A DNA stretch of 64,000 bases, taken from the NCBI RefSeq assembly GCF_000743715.1, contig NZ_JQEY01000001.1, positions 369,406 through 433,405 on the forward strand, written 5' to 3'. Source of the stretch: Palleronia rufa. GTDB taxonomy: Bacteria > Pseudomonadota > Alphaproteobacteria > Rhodobacterales > Rhodobacteraceae. Every line of letters begins with the position of its first letter. Within the stretch, counting starts at the first letter, position 1. The notes under the pieces are model-generated. The model saw nothing but the letters and a program-made list of their open reading frames with translations. It was not told where the DNA came from and ran no database searches. Below, one piece after another: positions 27,519 through 37,013 of the stretch. The position numbers were made by a program, and so were the translations under genes.

Positions 27519-30500
27519 ATGCAGTTCACACGACTCAGGCTCAACGGCTTCAAGTCCTTCGTCGATCCCACGGATCTGGTGATCCATGAGGGGCTGACCG
27601 GCGTGGTCGGCCCCAACGGCTGCGGCAAGTCCAACCTCCTGGAGGCGCTGCGCTGGGTCATGGGAGAGAACCGCCCGACAGCCATGCGCGGCGGCGGGAT
27701 GGAGGACGTGATCTTCGCCGGCACGTCGTCGCGGTCGGCCCGGAACTTCGCGGAGGTGGCGCTGTCGGTGGACAATTCCGACCGGCGCGCCCCCGCCGCC
27801 TTCAACGGGGCCGACCAGATCGACATCGTGCGCCGCATCACCCGCGACGCGGGTTCCGCCTACAAGGTGCTGGGCCGCGACGTGCGCGCGCGCGACGTGC
27901 AGATGCTGTTCGCGGATGCCTCGACCGGAGCGCAGTCCCCGGCGCTGGTGCGGCAGGGCCAGATCTCGGAACTGATCCACGCCAAACCCAGGAACCGCCG
28001 CCGGATCCTGGAGGAAGCGGCCGGGATCTCGGGCCTCTACCAGCGACGGCATGAGGCGGAGCTGAAGCTGAAGGGCGCCGAGGCGAACCTGTCACGTCTC
28101 GACGACACCATCGAACAGCTGGCCGCGCAGCTGGGTCAGCTGGCCCGGCAGGCCCGGCAGGCCGCGCGCTACCGCGATCTGGGCGCGCGGCTCCGGACCG
28201 CGGAGGGGCTGCTGCTCTATCGGCGCTGGCGCGAGGCCGACGAGGCGCTGGCCCGCGTCGCGGCCGCGCTGACCGCCCGCACCGCCGAGGCCGCGCGCGC
28301 CGAGCGGGTCGCCCGCGACGCCGGATCGGCGCGCGAGGCGGCGGAAGGGCGGATGCCCGGCGTACGCGAGGAAGAGGCCATCGCCAGTGCCTTGGTCCAG
28401 CGGCTGGAGGTCGAGGCTGCGTCCCTGGCCCAGGAGGCGACGCAGGCCCGGGAGACGGTCGAGCAGCTGTCCGGGCGCTTGCGCCAGCTCGACCGCGACG
28501 CGGAGCGCGAGACGCAGTTGAACGCCGATGCGGGCGACAGCATCGCCCGGCTGGAGGCCGAGGCGGCCGATCTGAGCGCCGCCGATGAGGGTCATGAGAC
28601 CGCCGTCGCCGCCGCCGAGACGGAGGCCCACGACGCCGCCCGCATCCTGGGTGAGCGTGAGGGCGCCCTCTCCGAACTGACCGAGGATGTCGCGCGCCTT
28701 GCCGCCCGCCACCAGTCGGCGCAGCGGCTCCTGGACGACTGCCGCGCCGCGCGCGATCGGGCGGACCGGGCCTCTGCCGCCGCCCAGGGCGCCGTGACCG
28801 CGGCAGAGGCCGCGCTGGACGACGCCATCGCGCGGGCCGGGTCCGCCGGGGCGGCCCGCACGGAGGCCGGTGCCGCGGCGGAGGCGGCCGAGGCCGCGCT
28901 CGACCGGGCAGAGGCGGCGCGCGCCGGGGTGCAGGCCGAGGAGGCAGAGGCCCGCGCCGCGCGCGCCGCCGCCGACGGCGAACTCGGCGCGCTCCGCGCG
29001 GAGCACCAGGCGCTGGGCCGGCTTCTGGCGCGGGATTCAGCGGGCGGCGACAGCGTGATGGACCGGATGCGCGTCGCACCCGGCCTGGAGGCGGCGATTG
29101 GCGCCGCCCTGGCCGACGACCTGCGCGCCCCGGTCGTGACCGACGGAACCGGCTGGATCGCGCTGGCCGATTACCCGGACGTGCCCGCCCTGCCGGCGGG
29201 TGCTTCCCCGCTGGCCGAACACGTCTCTGCCCCCGACGCGTTGTCCCGGCGTCTGTCCCATATCGGGCTGGTGGACCCCGCCGACGGCCCCGCGATGCAA
29301 CCCGGCCTGCGTCCCGGCCAGCGGCTGGTCAGCCGCGACGGACACCTGTGGCGCTGGGACGGCTACCGGTCGGTGCCCAAGGACGCACCGTCGCAGGCCG
29401 CGCTGCGGCTCCAGCAAAAGAACCGCCTGGACGCCCTGGGCCGCGAGGTGGCCGACACCGAAGCGCGGGCGGAGGCGGCGATCCGCCACCACGACACGCT
29501 CCGCGCGCGGCTCGACGCGCTGGCGGCGGCGGACCGCGACGCCCGGCAGGCGCGCCGCGACGCGGACGCCCGCGTGGCCGAGCTGTCGCGCGCCCTGTCC
29601 CGCGCCGAGGCCGACCGCGACATCGCCGCCGGCAAGCGCGACACCGCCCGCGATGCCGTCGCCCGCCATGCCGCGGAGGCCCAAGGCCAGCGCGCCCGGC
29701 TGGCAGAGGCCGAGCAGGGGATGACCGGCCTTGCGGATCTGGACGCGTTGCGGGCGCGGGTGGCGGACATCAAGCTGACCGTGGACGCGGCGCGGATGAC
29801 CACCATGGCCAAGCGCGCCGCCCATGACGAGCTGACGCGCGACGGTGCCGCACGGGCGCAGCGTCGTGCGGCCATCGCACGGGAGGTTGCGTCCTGGACG
29901 ACCCGGCTGGACAGTGCCGGGGGTCGGCTGGAAGAGATCCGCGCGCGTCACGCCCGCACGGAAGCGGAACTGGCGCACGGCCGGGAGGCGCCCGGGCGCA
30001 TCGCCGCCCGGCAGGAGGCGCTGGACGCCGGTCTGACCGAGGGCAAGGCGCGCCGCCGTGCGGCGGAGGCCGCGCGGCAGGCGGCAGAGACCGCGCTGGC
30101 CGAGGCGACCCTGACCGAGCGGCAGTCCGAACGCGCCGCCGGCGAGGCGCGAGAGGCCCGCGCCGCCGCACAGGCCCAGGCCGATGCGGCGCGCGATGCC
30201 GTCGCCCAGGCCGACCGGCGCATCCGCGAGGATCTGGACGCCGCCCCGGACGCGCTTCTCGACCGGCTCGGCGTGGCCGATCCGGACAAAATCCCGCCCG
30301 CCACGGAGATCGAGATCGAGATCGCCCGCCTGCGCCGCCAGCGCGACGCGCTGGGCGCCGTCAACCTGCGCGCCGAGGAGGACGCCGCGGAGGTCGAAAC
30401 CGAGCACGGCACGCTGGTGCGCGAAAAGGCGGATCTGGACCAGGCCATCGCCGAGCTGCGGCGCGGCATCTCCGGGCTGAACCGCGAGGGGCGCGAGCGC

Positions 30501-30971
30501 CTGCTCACCGCCTTCGAGGAGGTGAACCGCAATTTCGGGACGCTCTTTACCCATCTCTTCGGCGGCGGAGAGGCGCATCTGGAGCTGATCGAATCCGACG
30601 ATCCCCTGGACGCCGGGCTGGAGATCCTGTGCCAGCCCCCCGGCAAGAAACTGGCGACCCTGTCGCTGCTGTCGGGCGGCGAGCAGACGCTGACCGCGAT
30701 GGCGCTGATCTTTGCCGTGTTCCTGGCCAACCCGGCGCCGATCTGCGTGCTGGACGAGGTCGACGCGCCGCTGGACGACGCCAACGTGACTCGGTTCTGC
30801 GACCTGCTGGATGAGATGACCCGCCGCACCGAGACGCGGTTCCTGATCATTACCCACCACGCGGTGACCATGGCGCGGATGGACCGGCTCTTCGGGGTGA
30901 CGATGGGTGAACAGGGGGTCAGCCAGCTGGTCAGCGTCGACCTCAAGCGGGCCGAGCAGATGGTGGCCTGA
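27519..30971 (+). CDS. smc: Chromosome segregation ATPase SMC
   Basis: A 1150-residue SMC protein that with ScpA/ScpB forms the bacterial condensin ring. The head N-half has Walker A GPNGCGKSN at 31-39; two long Ala/Glu/Arg-rich coiled coils flank a hinge at about 515-620 (MRVAPGLEAAIGAALADDL); the C-terminal head has the signature LSLLSGGEQTLTAMAL (about 1048-1063) and Walker B ICVLDEVDAPLDDANV (about 1073-1088). Length and order match the family. The coiled-coil arms are unusually rich in Ala and Arg, as in other high-GC alphaproteobacteria. Confidence 0.97.
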   Translation: MQFTRLRLNGFKSFVDPTDLVIHEGLTGVVGPNGCGKSNLLEALRWVMGENRPTAMRGGGMEDVIFAGTSSRSARNFAEVALSVDNSDRRAPAAFNGADQIDIVRRITRDAGSAYKVLGRDVRARDVQMLFADASTGAQSPALVRQGQISELIHAKPRNRRRILEEAAGISGLYQRRHEAELKLKGAEANLSRLDDTIEQLAAQLGQLARQARQAARYRDLGARLRTAEGLLLYRRWREADEALARVAAALTARTAEAARAERVARDAGSAREAAEGRMPGVREEEAIASALVQRLEVEAASLAQEATQARETVEQLSGRLRQLDRDAERETQLNADAGDSIARLEAEAADLSAADEGHETAVAAAETEAHDAARILGEREGALSELTEDVARLAARHQSAQRLLDDCRAARDRADRASAAAQGAVTAAEAALDDAIARAGSAGAARTEAGAAAEAAEAALDRAEAARAGVQAEEAEARAARAAADGELGALRAEHQALGRLLARDSAGGDSVMDRMRVAPGLEAAIGAALADDLRAPVVTDGTGWIALADYPDVPALPAGASPLAEHVSAPDALSRRLSHIGLVDPADGPAMQPGLRPGQRLVSRDGHLWRWDGYRSVPKDAPSQAALRLQQKNRLDALGREVADTEARAEAAIRHHDTLRARLDALAAADRDARQARRDADARVAELSRALSRAEADRDIAAGKRDTARDAVARHAAEAQGQRARLAEAEQGMTGLADLDALRARVADIKLTVDAARMTTMAKRAAHDELTRDGAARAQRRAAIAREVASWTTRLDSAGGRLEEIRARHARTEAELAHGREAPGRIAARQEALDAGLTEGKARRRAAEAARQAAETALAEATLTERQSERAAGEAREARAAAQAQADAARDAVAQADRRIREDLDAAPDALLDRLGVADPDKIPPATEIEIEIARLRRQRDALGAVNLRAEEDAAEVETEHGTLVREKADLDQAIAELRRGISGLNREGRERLLTAFEEVNRNFGTLFTHLFGGGEAHLELIESDDPLDAGLEILCQPPGKKLATLSLLSGGEQTLTAMALIFAVFLANPAPICVLDEVDAPLDDANVTRFCDLLDEMTRRTETRFLIITHHAVTMARMDRLFGVTMGEQGVSQLVSVDLKRAEQMVA

Positions 30972-31660
30972 AACGGGCGATCCGGGGGGCAGGAGTCTGC
31001 GCCGGATGCACCGAACCGCCCGGGGACGCGCGTGTCGCGCACCCGGCACCGCCGCGATGCCGGACGATCCCCGGGACAATTCTGCCATTCGTCGAGACCG
31101 GACGGGCTCCGCCTGCCGGAGCCGTCACGCGGCTGCAAGGGGTAGCGCTTTCAGTTGGTTTTTCATGACTCCGACAAAAAGACAAACAAGATCAGTGGCC
31201 TGCCAGCCCGCGTTTCACTCGGTTTGTCGCGGCAGAGGAAAGAATGGATGTTTCGGCAGGTGGGGTGACGAATTTTCAACGAAATCGAGGAGGCGACGAC
31301 AAGATCGTCAAGCTAGACCCCAACGATTGACGCTACCCTGTCGCAATTTTCATGCCGGCGGCTCTCGCAGCCGTCTGTTCGGGCAGGACGTAGCCGCCAA
31401 GCGTGTTCGTACGCACGTCGCCCGGTCAGGGTCTTCCACGCATCGCCGCCAGGCTCGACGCCGTCCAGTTCATCCGAACTTATCACCTCTTCAAGCAACG
31501 TCTGGACGCCCACCAGGTCGGAAAACGCGGATCGAGACGGTTCATCTGATCCTCCGCGTCCGCCAACGGCACGGCATCTTCGATCGCCTCTATACCGACA
31601 ACCGATCGGCCGTTGCGGGCCACCCGGTCGCTGGCGGCAACGTCCACCGCTTCCGCAATG

Positions 31661-31680
31661 CAGGCAGGCAGGCAGGCAGG
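31661..31680 (+). repeat. (CAGG)5 microsatellite
   Basis: Five uninterrupted CAGG units. The run lies just upstream of the decayed transposase fragment; in a coding region a unit change would shift the frame, but no intact gene spans it. Confidence 0.85.
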
Positions 31681-31689
31681 GAAACCAAA

Positions 31690-32090
31690 CGCGTTCAGCC
31701 GCTCGACCGCGAGATCGTCTTTCGGCGGGCCGTGGTGGATGCCGGCATCGGACATCCGCGACATGATGCGGTCCAGCGACGGTTCGCGGCCGGCAAGACG
31801 CCAAATCCCGTCGAGATGCTCACCGACGACGGCGCGCCCGACAGCGCCAGGGACACCCGCATCCTCGGCCGCCAAATCGGCCCGAAAACCCTGTTGCACG
31901 CCGGTGAAGGGCCTGCGGAGCAACGGGATAGCCGAAGCATCCGTGACGACGCCAGAGCGCGATTGCCTCCACATCACGCCGCTGCCCGACGAAGCGACCG
32001 TCCCCGGATTGATCGCAGGGTGGTTCAACGACGACAACGAAACCCACCCACCCTCAACCGGGCGTCACGGAGTGGCATACGGTGTCGCCG
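31690..32090 (+). pseudogene. Decayed IS3-family (IS2-like) OrfB transposase
   Basis: Family-like pieces occur in two alternating plus-strand frames: LDREIVFRRAVVDAGI, DIRDMM, KTPNPVEMLTDDGAPDSARD and TRILGRQIGPK, then TPVKGLRSNGIAEASV, TPLPDEATVPGLIAGWFNDD and NETHP. These follow the order of the rve core of IS2-type OrfB (second Asp in LSDNGSPYTARDTR, then the SPQSNG-SEAFVKT region). Several frameshifts and substitutions mean it has been dead for long. No inverted repeats could be located. Confidence 0.65.
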
Positions 32091-32448
32091 GAAAGCTGAT
32101 CGGCAGATCGTGCGGCGTGCGCTCTTTGGCGCAGAGTCGGAAAATCGGGGCTTGATCTCGTCCGATACATCGTCCGGCCATCGGGCCGAACAGGCGCGAG
32201 AACCGCCCGAACTGCCAAAATCCCCGCAACGCGACTCCACGTAAGCCATTGACGTCATTGCAGCGCGAAATCGCCCGCCCGTCAGAACCGAGCGCAACCC
32301 CAAAAGACTCGCGGAACCGCCGCCCCCCACAGGTCTGCCGGGACCGAACCGGCGGACGGGGACAGGGCAAGGCAGGCAGGGCAGTTGGCGGGGCGCAGGG
32401 ACGGGTCTGCCGGTGCCGGACCCTGACGGGTCCGCCGGCACGGTCCGG

Positions 32449-33432
32449 TCAGGCCAGCGCGACGGGCGCGACCGTGCACCGGGGACGCAAAGCCTCGACG
32501 GTTTCGGGGTCGCAGGTCTTGGTGCCGGGGGTGGCGACGGCGGCGCAGGCCCCGGCGGTGCCCCAGCGCAGCGCCTCGGGCGCGGTGTCGCCCATGGCCA
32601 GCGCATAGGTCAGCGCGGCCAGAAAGGTGTCGCCCGCGCCGATCGTGGACACGACCTCTACCGGCGCCGCGCGGCAGAACCAGATGCCGTCGGCATCGGC
32701 CAGAAGGTTCCCCTCGGCCTGGCGGCCGACGACGATCCGGCGGGCGACGCCGCGCGCCACCAGCTCCGCGGCGAAGCGCGCCGTGTCCGCCAGGTCTGGA
32801 AGGGCGCGGCCGGCGGCGTCCTCCGCCTCCGCATGGTCGAAGCGCAGGATCTCCGGGCGGGCGGCGATTTCCCCGGCCGGGTGGGTCACCAGATGGTCGA
32901 GCGCCGCGCCGGAGGTGTCCACCACCAGCCGCACCCGCTTGTCGCCCAGTGCGCGCGACAGCCGCGCGGGAAAGTCCGGCGCGGCGCCGGTGGGCTGGGA
33001 GCCGGAGATCACCACGAAATCCCCCGTCGCGGCCTCTTCGCTGAGCGCGGCGATGGTGGCGTCGTACTCGGCCTGGGTCAGCGCCGGGCCGGGCAGCATG
33101 AAGCGGAACTGCTCACCGGTGGCGGCGTCGCGGACCGACAGGCTGGTCCGCGTTTCCCCGGCGATGGGGATGATGCGGGTCGAGATCCGCTCGGCCTGGA
33201 GGGCGGCGACAAGGCGCATCCCCGTCGCCCCGCCAAGCGCGACGAAGGCCGTCGTGTCGCCGCCCAACCGGGTCACCATGCGGCTGACGTTGATGCCGCC
33301 GCCGCCGGGGTCGAGCCGGGGTGGGCCGCAGCGCAGCTTGCGTCCCGGCACCAGCTTTGCGGTCTCCGTGGACAGGTCAAGCGCCGGGTTCAGCGTCAGG
33401 GTAAGGACGGCGGCGGGAGGATCGAGGGACAT
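32449..33432 (-). CDS. PfkB-family sugar kinase (1-phosphofructokinase / hexose kinase type)
   Basis: A 327-residue ribokinase-fold kinase. The start TLTLNPALDLST and the GGGGINVSRMVTRLGG motif (43-58) are those of the FruK/LacC/PfkB subgroup; the catalytic GAGDTF is at 265-270 with Asp268 as base. The NxxE-type magnesium motif region reads RFDHAEAED (about 197-205) instead of the usual KPN..E, a deviation. No PTS or fructose operon is adjacent, so a stand-alone 6-phosphofructokinase-like (PfkB) or tagatose-6-phosphate kinase role are both possible. Confidence 0.88.
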   Translation of the reverse strand: MSLDPPAAVLTLTLNPALDLSTETAKLVPGRKLRCGPPRLDPGGGGINVSRMVTRLGGDTTAFVALGGATGMRLVAALQAERISTRIIPIAGETRTSLSVRDAATGEQFRFMLPGPALTQAEYDATIAALSEEAATGDFVVISGSQPTGAAPDFPARLSRALGDKRVRLVVDTSGAALDHLVTHPAGEIAARPEILRFDHAEAEDAAGRALPDLADTARFAAELVARGVARRIVVGRQAEGNLLADADGIWFCRAAPVEVVSTIGAGDTFLAALTYALAMGDTAPEALRWGTAGACAAVATPGTKTCDPETVEALRPRCTVAPVALA

Positions 33433-33596
33433 GGCAGCGGAGTCGGTCGAGCCGGGGCCAGTGTCAAGACCCTAGGTCGGGCGGAGACTGCCGGGTGTCA
33501 TATCCTAGCGTCGGGAAGGCGTCTGCGGCGCGCTTTTGCCGCGCTGCGGGCGGGTCGCAGCGCCCCGCCCGCAGGCAGTGGCGCGCGGCGCGGCCC

Positions 33597-34790
33597 TCAC
33601 AGCGCGTTCAGAAGCTCCCGGGTGGGCCAGGCGTCGGCGGGCAGGCCCAGGCGCGCCTGTTCGGTGCGGACCGCGGCGCGGGTGCCCGCGCCCAGGATGC
33701 CGTCGATCTCTCCCACGTCGTGGCCGCGGGCGGACAGCTTCTGCTGGAGGCTCCTCATCTCCGCGTCGCCTAGCGGCGGAGGCGGGTTGCCGGCATCGAA
33801 GACCGGCGCGCCCTCCAGCCGGGTGGCGAAATAGGCGGCGGTAAGGACGTAGGTAAAGGACTGGTTCCATTCGAAGAACACGTCGAAGTTCGGGTATCCG
33901 AGGAACGCCGGACCGTCCTTGCCCTGGGGCAGCACCAGCGTCGCGGGCAGATCGGGCGCCGCGAAGCCGCCCGACCGCGGCGCGATGCCCAGCGCCGCCC
34001 ATTCGCGCGGGGTCATCCGGGTGGTCAGCCCCGCGCGCGACCAGTCCATGTCCGCGGGCACGGTGACTTCCTCAAGCCACGGCTCGTTCGCGCGCCAGCC
34101 CAGGTCGGAAAGCATATTGCCGCCGGACATCAGCGCGTCGGCGGCCGAGGTCTTGAGCGTCACGCGCCCGTCGCCGTCGCCGTCGATGCCATTGGTCAGG
34201 ATATCCTCGGGGAGCATCTGGACCATGCCGATCTCTCCGGCCCAGGCGCCCGTCGTGGTCCGCGGGTCGATGTCGCCGCGCGCATAGAGTTCCAGCGCCG
34301 CCAGCACCTGCGGCTGGAACAGGCCCGGACGACGGCAGTCGTGGCCCAGCGTCATCAGCGCGTTCACGGTGTTGAAGTCGCCCTGGACCGCGCCGAAATC
34401 GGTCTCGAACGCCCAGAAGGCCAGCAGCACGCCGCGGCTGACGCCGAATTCCGCCTCGACCCGGTCGAAGGTGGCGTCGTGACGCTCGGCCAGTGCCCGG
34501 CCGGTCTGCAGCCGGTTCTGGCTGATGAGCCGACGGGCGAAGTCGGTGAACGGCAGAGTGAAGACGCCCTGGCGGCGGTCGGCGTCGAGCGTGGCCGGAT
34601 CCTGCCGCACGCCCGAAAAGAACGCCCGCGCCGTCGCCGGGTCGGCGCCGCGCGCGACGGCGGCCTGCTCCATGGCCTGGACGAAATCGGGGAAAGACCC
34701 GCCGCAGGGGACGATCACCTCCCCCTCCTGCGGGGCCGCAAGAGCCGGGGTGGACAGGATCAGGGCAAGGGCGGTGAGGGCGGCGCGCAT
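33597..34790 (-). CDS. MltB-type lytic murein transglycosylase with peptidoglycan-binding domain
   Basis: A 397-residue exported enzyme that cleaves glycan strands to 1,6-anhydro-muropeptides. The signal peptide ends near ALA-AP (residue 19). The SLT_2 domain has the catalytic Glu129 in LLAFWAFETDFGAVQG, then GEIGMVQMLPEDI and an acidic loop IDGDGDGRVTLKTSAADAL (about 207-225) corresponding to the EF-hand calcium site of E. coli Slt35. The C terminus (about 335-397) is a PG_binding_1 domain (LQQKLSARGHDVGEIDGILG). Start 34790 is chosen for the clean signal peptide. Confidence 0.94.
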   Translation of the reverse strand: MRAALTALALILSTPALAAPQEGEVIVPCGGSFPDFVQAMEQAAVARGADPATARAFFSGVRQDPATLDADRRQGVFTLPFTDFARRLISQNRLQTGRALAERHDATFDRVEAEFGVSRGVLLAFWAFETDFGAVQGDFNTVNALMTLGHDCRRPGLFQPQVLAALELYARGDIDPRTTTGAWAGEIGMVQMLPEDILTNGIDGDGDGRVTLKTSAADALMSGGNMLSDLGWRANEPWLEEVTVPADMDWSRAGLTTRMTPREWAALGIAPRSGGFAAPDLPATLVLPQGKDGPAFLGYPNFDVFFEWNQSFTYVLTAAYFATRLEGAPVFDAGNPPPPLGDAEMRSLQQKLSARGHDVGEIDGILGAGTRAAVRTEQARLGLPADAWPTRELLNAL

Positions 34791-34872
34791 GGCGATCTCC
34801 GAAAGCGGGGGATGTCGCCGCCTCCGATAACAGGACCGCCGCAGCAGGCAAGCCGTCCTCACCGACGGGTGA

Positions 34873-35847
34873 TCAGCCTCGACCGTGCGGTTCGGACCAG
34901 TCGAGCACCGGGTTGATCGGGATGATCCGGTGCGGATTCACGTTGTCCTGGCTGTAGTGGTAGTGACGCACGATGTGGTCGAACCGCACCTCATCCGCGA
35001 TCCCGGGCCATTGGTAGAGGTCGCGCGCGTAGGCCCAAAGGTTCGGGTATTCCCTGAGCCATGCGCGGTTGCACTTGAAATGAGTGTGATAGACCGGATC
35101 GAACCGCACGAGGGTGGAGAAGAGGCGCCAGTCGGCCTCCGTCGCGCGGGCGCCCATCAGGTAGCGGCTCCGGTCCAGGCGCGCTTCGAGCCAGTCCAGC
35201 GTTTCGAACAGCGCGCGGGCGGCCGCGTCATAGGCGCTCTGGCTGGTGGCGAAGCCGGCCCGGTAGACGCCGTTGTTCACCGTGTCGTAGATGCGCTCGT
35301 TCACCGGGGCGATGGCGACGCGCAGATTCTCGGGCCAGTAGTCGTCGGCATTGCCGGTCAGCCCGTCGAAGGCGCCATTGAACATGCGGATGATGTCGGC
35401 GGATTCGTTGGACACGATGCAGTCCCGCTGCAGGTCCCACAGCAGCGGGACGGTGACCCGGCCGGTCATCTCCGGTGCCGCCCGCAGGTAGACGTCGCGC
35501 AGGTAGGGCAGGCCGAAAACGCGGTCGCCGGTCGCGCCGTCGAAATCGGTGCGGAATTCCCAGCCCTCCGCCAGCATGTCGGGATGCACGACGGAGACGC
35601 CGATCAGGTCCTCCAGCCCCTTGAGCCGCCGGAAGAACAGCGCGCGATTCGCCCACGGGCAGGCGTAGGAGACGTAGAGATGATAGCGGCCCGGCTCTGC
35701 GGCAAACCCGCCCTCTCCCGTGGGGCCGGGAGCGCCGTCGGACGTTATCCAGTGGCGGAACTGCTGGTCGGGACGTTCGAACGCCCCGTCGGTGGACCCG
35801 GTATCGGCCCGTGCGGTCGTCCAGACCCCGTCCGTCAGCTGCCCCAT
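34873..35847 (-). CDS. Glutathionyl-hydroquinone reductase-like GST (YqjG/ECM4 family)
   Basis: A 324-residue xi-class glutathione transferase that removes glutathione from glutathionyl-hydroquinones. The catalytic Cys63 lies in the signature SYACPWANRALFFRRLKGLED; other hallmarks are NNGVYRAGFATSQ and a C-terminal GITYHS-like region HTHFKCNRAWLREYPNLWAYARDLYQ. An IS481 element sits 39 bp upstream of the ATG in the same orientation, so its native promoter has probably been displaced and expression may now depend on the IS. Confidence 0.94.
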   Translation of the reverse strand: MGQLTDGVWTTARADTGSTDGAFERPDQQFRHWITSDGAPGPTGEGGFAAEPGRYHLYVSYACPWANRALFFRRLKGLEDLIGVSVVHPDMLAEGWEFRTDFDGATGDRVFGLPYLRDVYLRAAPEMTGRVTVPLLWDLQRDCIVSNESADIIRMFNGAFDGLTGNADDYWPENLRVAIAPVNERIYDTVNNGVYRAGFATSQSAYDAAARALFETLDWLEARLDRSRYLMGARATEADWRLFSTLVRFDPVYHTHFKCNRAWLREYPNLWAYARDLYQWPGIADEVRFDHIVRHYHYSQDNVNPHRIIPINPVLDWSEPHGRG

Positions 35848-35882
35848 GGTCCGCCTCCCTCTCCGCTGGCCCTGCCCGGCAC

Positions 35883-36854
35883 CTAGGTGTCAGATCCCGC
35901 TTGATTGTATGGCCGCTTTTTGAAGAGCCTTGGCTTTTGGCGATGCCAGTCCTTGAGGGCGTCGATAGGCGTTCTGCCCTTCAGGACGGATTGCGGGAGC
36001 TGGCCGTTGTAGAGGCGGACATAGCGCAGGATCGTCTGCTCAAGGTCCTCGCCTGATCGGAAGCGATGACTCTGCAGGACGTCCTCGATCCGCCCGTTGA
36101 AGCGCTCCACCATGCCGTTGGTTTGCGGCCGCATCGGTGGTGCGAGGCGATGCTCGATCCCGAGGTCGGCACAGAGGCGGTCGAACTCGTGGTTGCCCGT
36201 GGCCGCGCGCTTGCGCAGGCCGAACAGCCGGTCGGTGAACTCCTTGCCGTTGTCGGTGAGAACACGTGTGATCTTCATCGGCGCGGCGCGCTCCAGGTCA
36301 CGCAGGAAGCGGCGCGCGTTGGCGGCCGTCTTCGCTGGGTAGATGCGGACGAAGACCCATCGGGTCGCACGGTCAATCGCCACGAAGAGGTAGCGTCGCC
36401 GCTGCTCGTCCGGCATCTGCGGCAGGTATTTCACGTCGACATGCAGATAGCCGGGCTCATAGGCCCTGAAAGGCTTGTGCGCAGGCTTCGGCGCCTTTGG
36501 TGTGAGGTCGCGGAGCTTGCTCACCCCATGTCGCCGCAAACAGCGATCCAGCCCGGAGCGCGAGACGTTCGGGTTCAGGAACTCGCGAACGACGGACAGC
36601 AGGTCGTCGAGCGGCAACAGCAGAGCCTTCCGCAACGCTACGGCAACCGCCTCCTGGGCAGGGGTCAGCGTCGTCTGCAGCCTGTGCGCGGTGTGGCTGT
36701 GGTCGTGAACGCCATCCCGCTTGCGCCACTTCCAGACCGTCTGTTCGGAGATGCTGTAGCGCTCCGCAACCATCCACGCCGGCTCATCGCTCGCCTGCAT
36801 CGCAGCTCTGATCCTGGGTGTCGTCGTCGCCTGCTTGTGAAGAGAGATCAGCAT
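35883..36854 (-). CDS. IS481-family transposase
   Basis: A 323-residue DDE transposase: N-terminal HTH (AAMQASDEPAWMVAERYSISEQTVWKWRKRDG), then the rve core with YLHVDVKYLPQM (first D), RVLTDNGKEFTDR (second D) and QTNGMVERFNGRIEDVL (E). All catalytic residues are intact. The stop codon TAG lies at 35885-35883, inside the CTAG target sequence outside the IS end, so termination is supplied by the insertion site. Confidence 0.93.
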   Translation of the reverse strand: MLISLHKQATTTPRIRAAMQASDEPAWMVAERYSISEQTVWKWRKRDGVHDHSHTAHRLQTTLTPAQEAVAVALRKALLLPLDDLLSVVREFLNPNVSRSGLDRCLRRHGVSKLRDLTPKAPKPAHKPFRAYEPGYLHVDVKYLPQMPDEQRRRYLFVAIDRATRWVFVRIYPAKTAANARRFLRDLERAAPMKITRVLTDNGKEFTDRLFGLRKRAATGNHEFDRLCADLGIEHRLAPPMRPQTNGMVERFNGRIEDVLQSHRFRSGEDLEQTILRYVRLYNGQLPQSVLKGRTPIDALKDWHRQKPRLFKKRPYNQAGSDT

Positions 36855-36947
36855 GATCGTCCCCCATCCCGAACCTCACGCAGAAACGACCTTGCCATGA
36901 AGAGCGCAGACCGGCGAGAGTCTATGTGATCGTTCGGGACTGAACAC
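35887..36947 (-). mobile_element. IS481-family insertion sequence, complete, flanked by CTAG
   Basis: About 1.06 kb bounded by ends reading GTGTCAG and, on the other strand, GTGTTCAG, with weakly similar inner repeats. CTAG is present immediately outside both ends (35883-35886 and 36948-36951), as expected for IS481-type insertion into CTAG. One intact transposase gene. Insertion is upstream of the glutathionyl-hydroquinone reductase-like gene. Confidence 0.85.
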
Positions 36948-37013
36948 CTAGCAACCCGGACGGCTCCCGCGAAATAGGCAGGCACCGAGGGGGTCATAGG
37001 CAAAAGCTATCGC

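Larger units (their letters stand above)
30972..32448. other. Region of about 1.5 kb without an intact gene
   Basis: Between smc and the PfkB gene. Long open frames on both strands are GC-driven and resemble no protein. The only recognisable content is a decayed IS3/IS2-like transposase at about 31690-32090 and a short (CAGG)5 run. Nothing is identifiable at 30972-31650 or 32100-32448. Confidence 0.6.

Noticed and set aside
29037-31088. 683-residue open frame antisense to smc
   Set aside because: Shadow of the smc coiled-coil arm; repetitive Gly/Arg/Leu composition only.
31483-32037. 184-residue minus-strand frame in the gene desert
   Set aside because: Antisense to the decayed transposase traces; no family pattern or ribosome site.
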